Positions 62,478-64,000 of a DNA stretch of 64,000 nt are shown here, in pieces. The DNA is taken from positions 265,142 through 329,141 of the forward strand of contig UEHQ01000017.1 in NCBI GenBank assembly GCA_900489925.1. Reading direction: 5' to 3'. This DNA comes from Hyphomicrobiales bacterium. Its GTDB lineage: Bacteria > Pseudomonadota > Alphaproteobacteria > Rhizobiales > Rhizobiaceae. A program made the translations under genes and the position numbers. The notes under the pieces were generated by a model that was not told the origin of the DNA, did not search any database, and was given only the letters and a program-made list of their open reading frames with translations. Numbering within the stretch: the stretch's first letter is position 1; each line of letters begins with the position of its first letter.

Positions 62478-62630
62478 GGGTCTTTTCCTTCCCTCCTGGG
62501 CAGAAGCGGAATGCTTCGGCCAAGCTGCAGCACACTCGGGCCGCGGCCGATGGGCCAGCGGGACCTCCACAGACGATCATAACATCGAACACCATGCCTT
62601 CCCGTTCGCCTAGGTCGGGTGGAACGGTGA

Positions 62631-63563
62631 TCACGACCCCTTCTGCAATTCCGGCAGGACGTCAAAGAGATCGGCCACCAGTCCGTAGTCGGCGACCTGG
62701 AAGATCGGTGCCTCCTCGTCCTTGTTGATGGCGACGATGACCTTCGAGTCTTTCATGCCGGCAAGATGCTGGATCGCACCGGAGATGCCGCAGGCGATAT
62801 AGAGATCGGGAGCAACCACCTTGCCGGTCTGGCCGACCTGCCAATCGTTCGGGGCATAGCCGGCATCGACGGCGGCGCGGCTTGCACCAACGGCTGCACC
62901 GAGCTTGTCGGCCACCGGCAGGATGACTTCCTGGAACTTCTCGGCCGAGCCGAGCGCGCGACCACCAGAGATGATGATCTTCGCCGACGTCAGTTCCGGA
63001 CGGTCGGAGGCCGACAGCGCATCCTTGACGAAGGTGGAGAGAGAAGAAGAAAGGGCTGCCGTCGAGATAACCTCGACGGCAGCAGCAGGGCCTTGGGAGG
63101 CCTGGGAGAACGAAGCCGTACGCACGGTGATGACTTGTCTGGCATCGGTCGACTGCACCGTCTGGATGGCGTTGCCGGCATAGATCGGACGCTTGAAGGT
63201 GTCTGCGGAGACAACCTCGATAATCTCGGAGATCTGCGCGACGTCGAGCAGTGCTGCGACGCGCGGCAGTACGTTCTTGCCGGTCGAGGTGGCGGCGGCG
63301 ATGATCGTGTCATAGCCGGCAGCCAGCGAGACGATCAGGTCGGCCAGCGGCTCCGCCAGATTGTTGGCAAGCTCATCGCTTTCGGCAAGCAGCACCTTGG
63401 AAACGCCCGAGAGCTTGGCGGCGGCATCGGCGGCAGCCTTGGCGCCCTTGCCGGCGACGAGCACGGTGACATCGCCCCCGATCCTGGAAGCGGCCGTCAG
63501 TGCCTTTGCGGTCTGGTCGGAAAGGCTGGCATTGTCGTGGTCAGCCAGAAGAAGAATTGCCAT
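62631..63563 (-). CDS. etfA: Electron transfer flavoprotein alpha subunit EtfA
   Basis: 310 aa. N-terminal domain (MAILLLADHDNASLSDQTAKALTAA) and the FAD-binding C-terminal domain with VSGGRALGSAEKF..., GASRAAVDAGYAPNDWQVGQTGKVVAPDLYIACGISGAIQHLAGMKDS and the closing DYGLVADLFDVLPEL. Accepts electrons from acyl-CoA or methylamine-type dehydrogenases. Downstream of etfB by 23 nt, as usual. Confidence 0.95.
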   Translation of the reverse strand: MAILLLADHDNASLSDQTAKALTAASRIGGDVTVLVAGKGAKAAADAAAKLSGVSKVLLAESDELANNLAEPLADLIVSLAAGYDTIIAAATSTGKNVLPRVAALLDVAQISEIIEVVSADTFKRPIYAGNAIQTVQSTDARQVITVRTASFSQASQGPAAAVEVISTAALSSSLSTFVKDALSASDRPELTSAKIIISGGRALGSAEKFQEVILPVADKLGAAVGASRAAVDAGYAPNDWQVGQTGKVVAPDLYIACGISGAIQHLAGMKDSKVIVAINKDEEAPIFQVADYGLVADLFDVLPELQKGS

Positions 63564-63586
63564 GGTGATGTTTCCTTTCTCGAACC

Positions 63587-64000
63587 TTAGAGGACGCCGG
63601 CTTCGGACTTGAGCTTCTCGACGAGCTCGGCGACCGAGGCGACCTTGACGCCAGCCTTGCGGCCGGACGGCTCCTCGGTCTTCAGCACCTTCAGGCGCGG
63701 AGTGGTGGAGACGCCGAAATCAGCCGGGCTCTTCTTGTCGAGCGGCTTCTTCTTCGCCTTCATGATGTTCGGCAGCGAGGCATAGCGCGGCTCGTTGAGG
63801 CGGAGATCCGTGGTGACGACAGCCGGAAGCTTGATCTCGATCGTCTGCAGGCCGCCGTCAACTTCGCGGGTCACCTGAGCCTTGCCGTCCCCGATCTCGA
63901 TCTTCGAGGCGAAGGTGGCCTGGGCGGAGCCCAGCAGTGCTGCCAGCATCTGGCCGGTCTGGTTCGAGTCGTCATCGATCGCCTGCTTGCCGACGATCAC
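63587..64000 (-). CDS. etfB: Electron transfer flavoprotein beta subunit EtfB, N-terminus outside window
   Basis: The last 137 residues are present; the gene enters from the right edge and any start within the window would be false. Matches EtfB: VGKQAIDDDSNQTGQMLAALLG near the AMP site, EVDGGLQTIEIKLPAVVTTDLRLNEPRYASLPNIMKAKKKPL (the recognition-loop region) and a closing VAELVEKLKSEAGVL. Forms the heterodimer with EtfA. Confidence 0.95.
   Translation of the reverse strand: MIVGKQAIDDDSNQTGQMLAALLGSAQATFASKIEIGDGKAQVTREVDGGLQTIEIKLPAVVTTDLRLNEPRYASLPNIMKAKKKPLDKKSPADFGVSTTPRLKVLKTEEPSGRKAGVKVASVAELVEKLKSEAGVL

Noticed and set aside
1..64000. CRISPR arrays, tRNA, rRNA and transposases
   Set aside because: No regularly spaced repeats, no recognisable tRNA or rRNA stretches, and no transposase or integrase motifs were seen in any frame.

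Overview
The window reads as Rhizobiaceae-type alphaproteobacterial DNA (Ensifer, Rhizobium, Agrobacterium or Shinella-like). The evidence is high GC with dense GC-rich third positions, a DUF982 gene, a flgE-flgK-flgL trio of the rhizobial kind, and many ABC transporters, GntR, LacI and LysR regulators and catabolic operons. No rRNA, tRNA, CRISPR array, prophage or intact insertion sequence was recognised. The content is mostly accessory catabolism, so a chromid, megaplasmid or variable chromosomal region is likely. This is inference from gene content only.

Layout. 1-3.6 kb: edge of a sugar-acid locus (sugar ABC binding protein, enolase-superfamily dehydratase, GntR repressor, divergent SMP-30 lactonase). 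4.0-8.6 kb: secreted or unknown proteins, including an 854-aa SH3 protein with a Gly-rich tail, and a SpoIIAA-like protein. 8.9-11.2 kb: Na/Pi cotransporter and a DUF2721 membrane protein. 11.4-16.7 kb: a tight six-gene minus-strand operon of exported proteins (Cys-rich, OmpA-like, DUF1254, small secreted, outer-membrane barrel, lipoprotein hydrolase). 17.0-20.5 kb: a sensor kinase with a solute-binding-type sensor, a NarL-type response regulator and a lone receiver. Two related 45-bp palindromic boxes lie upstream of the receiver gene and of the exported-protein operon. 20.5-21.7 kb: two small genes including DUF982. 21.9-23.9 kb: a LysR/SDR pair. 24.0-30.1 kb: an ABC transporter operon with a phosphodiesterase and a convergent LacI regulator. 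30.5-35.2 kb: a small unknown gene and isolated flgEKL. 35.3-35.9 kb: VapBC. 36.0-46.5 kb: an aromatic (resorcinol/hydroxyquinol-type) catabolic operon with its own branched-chain-type ABC transporter and LysR regulator. 46.8-64 kb: a quaternary-amine region with GntR, DHDPS-family enzyme, aldehyde dehydrogenase, FAD amine oxidase, betaine-type ABC transporter, GbdR-like regulator, MOSC protein, LysR, GbcA/GbcB-like Rieske demethylase, a DddP-like M24 enzyme, a GFA formaldehyde protein, EtfA and part of EtfB.

How the genes fit together. In the aromatic block, import through the Liv-type transporter would feed a TfdB-like hydroxylase, intradiol ring cleavage and maleylacetate reduction to 3-oxoadipate. 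One of its two ring-cleavage enzymes has lost an iron-ligand histidine. In the last 17 kb, betaine-type uptake, oxidative N-demethylation, formaldehyde scavenging and electron transfer by Etf form a coherent betaine pathway. The DddP-like enzyme retains every metal and catalytic residue I recall for DMSP lyase DddP, so a methylated-sulfur or betaine substrate is possible. The DHDPS-family/aldehyde dehydrogenase/amine oxidase trio resembles the end of hydroxyproline catabolism. The least described system is the two-component locus with its paired palindromes and exported-protein operon at 11.4-20.5 kb.
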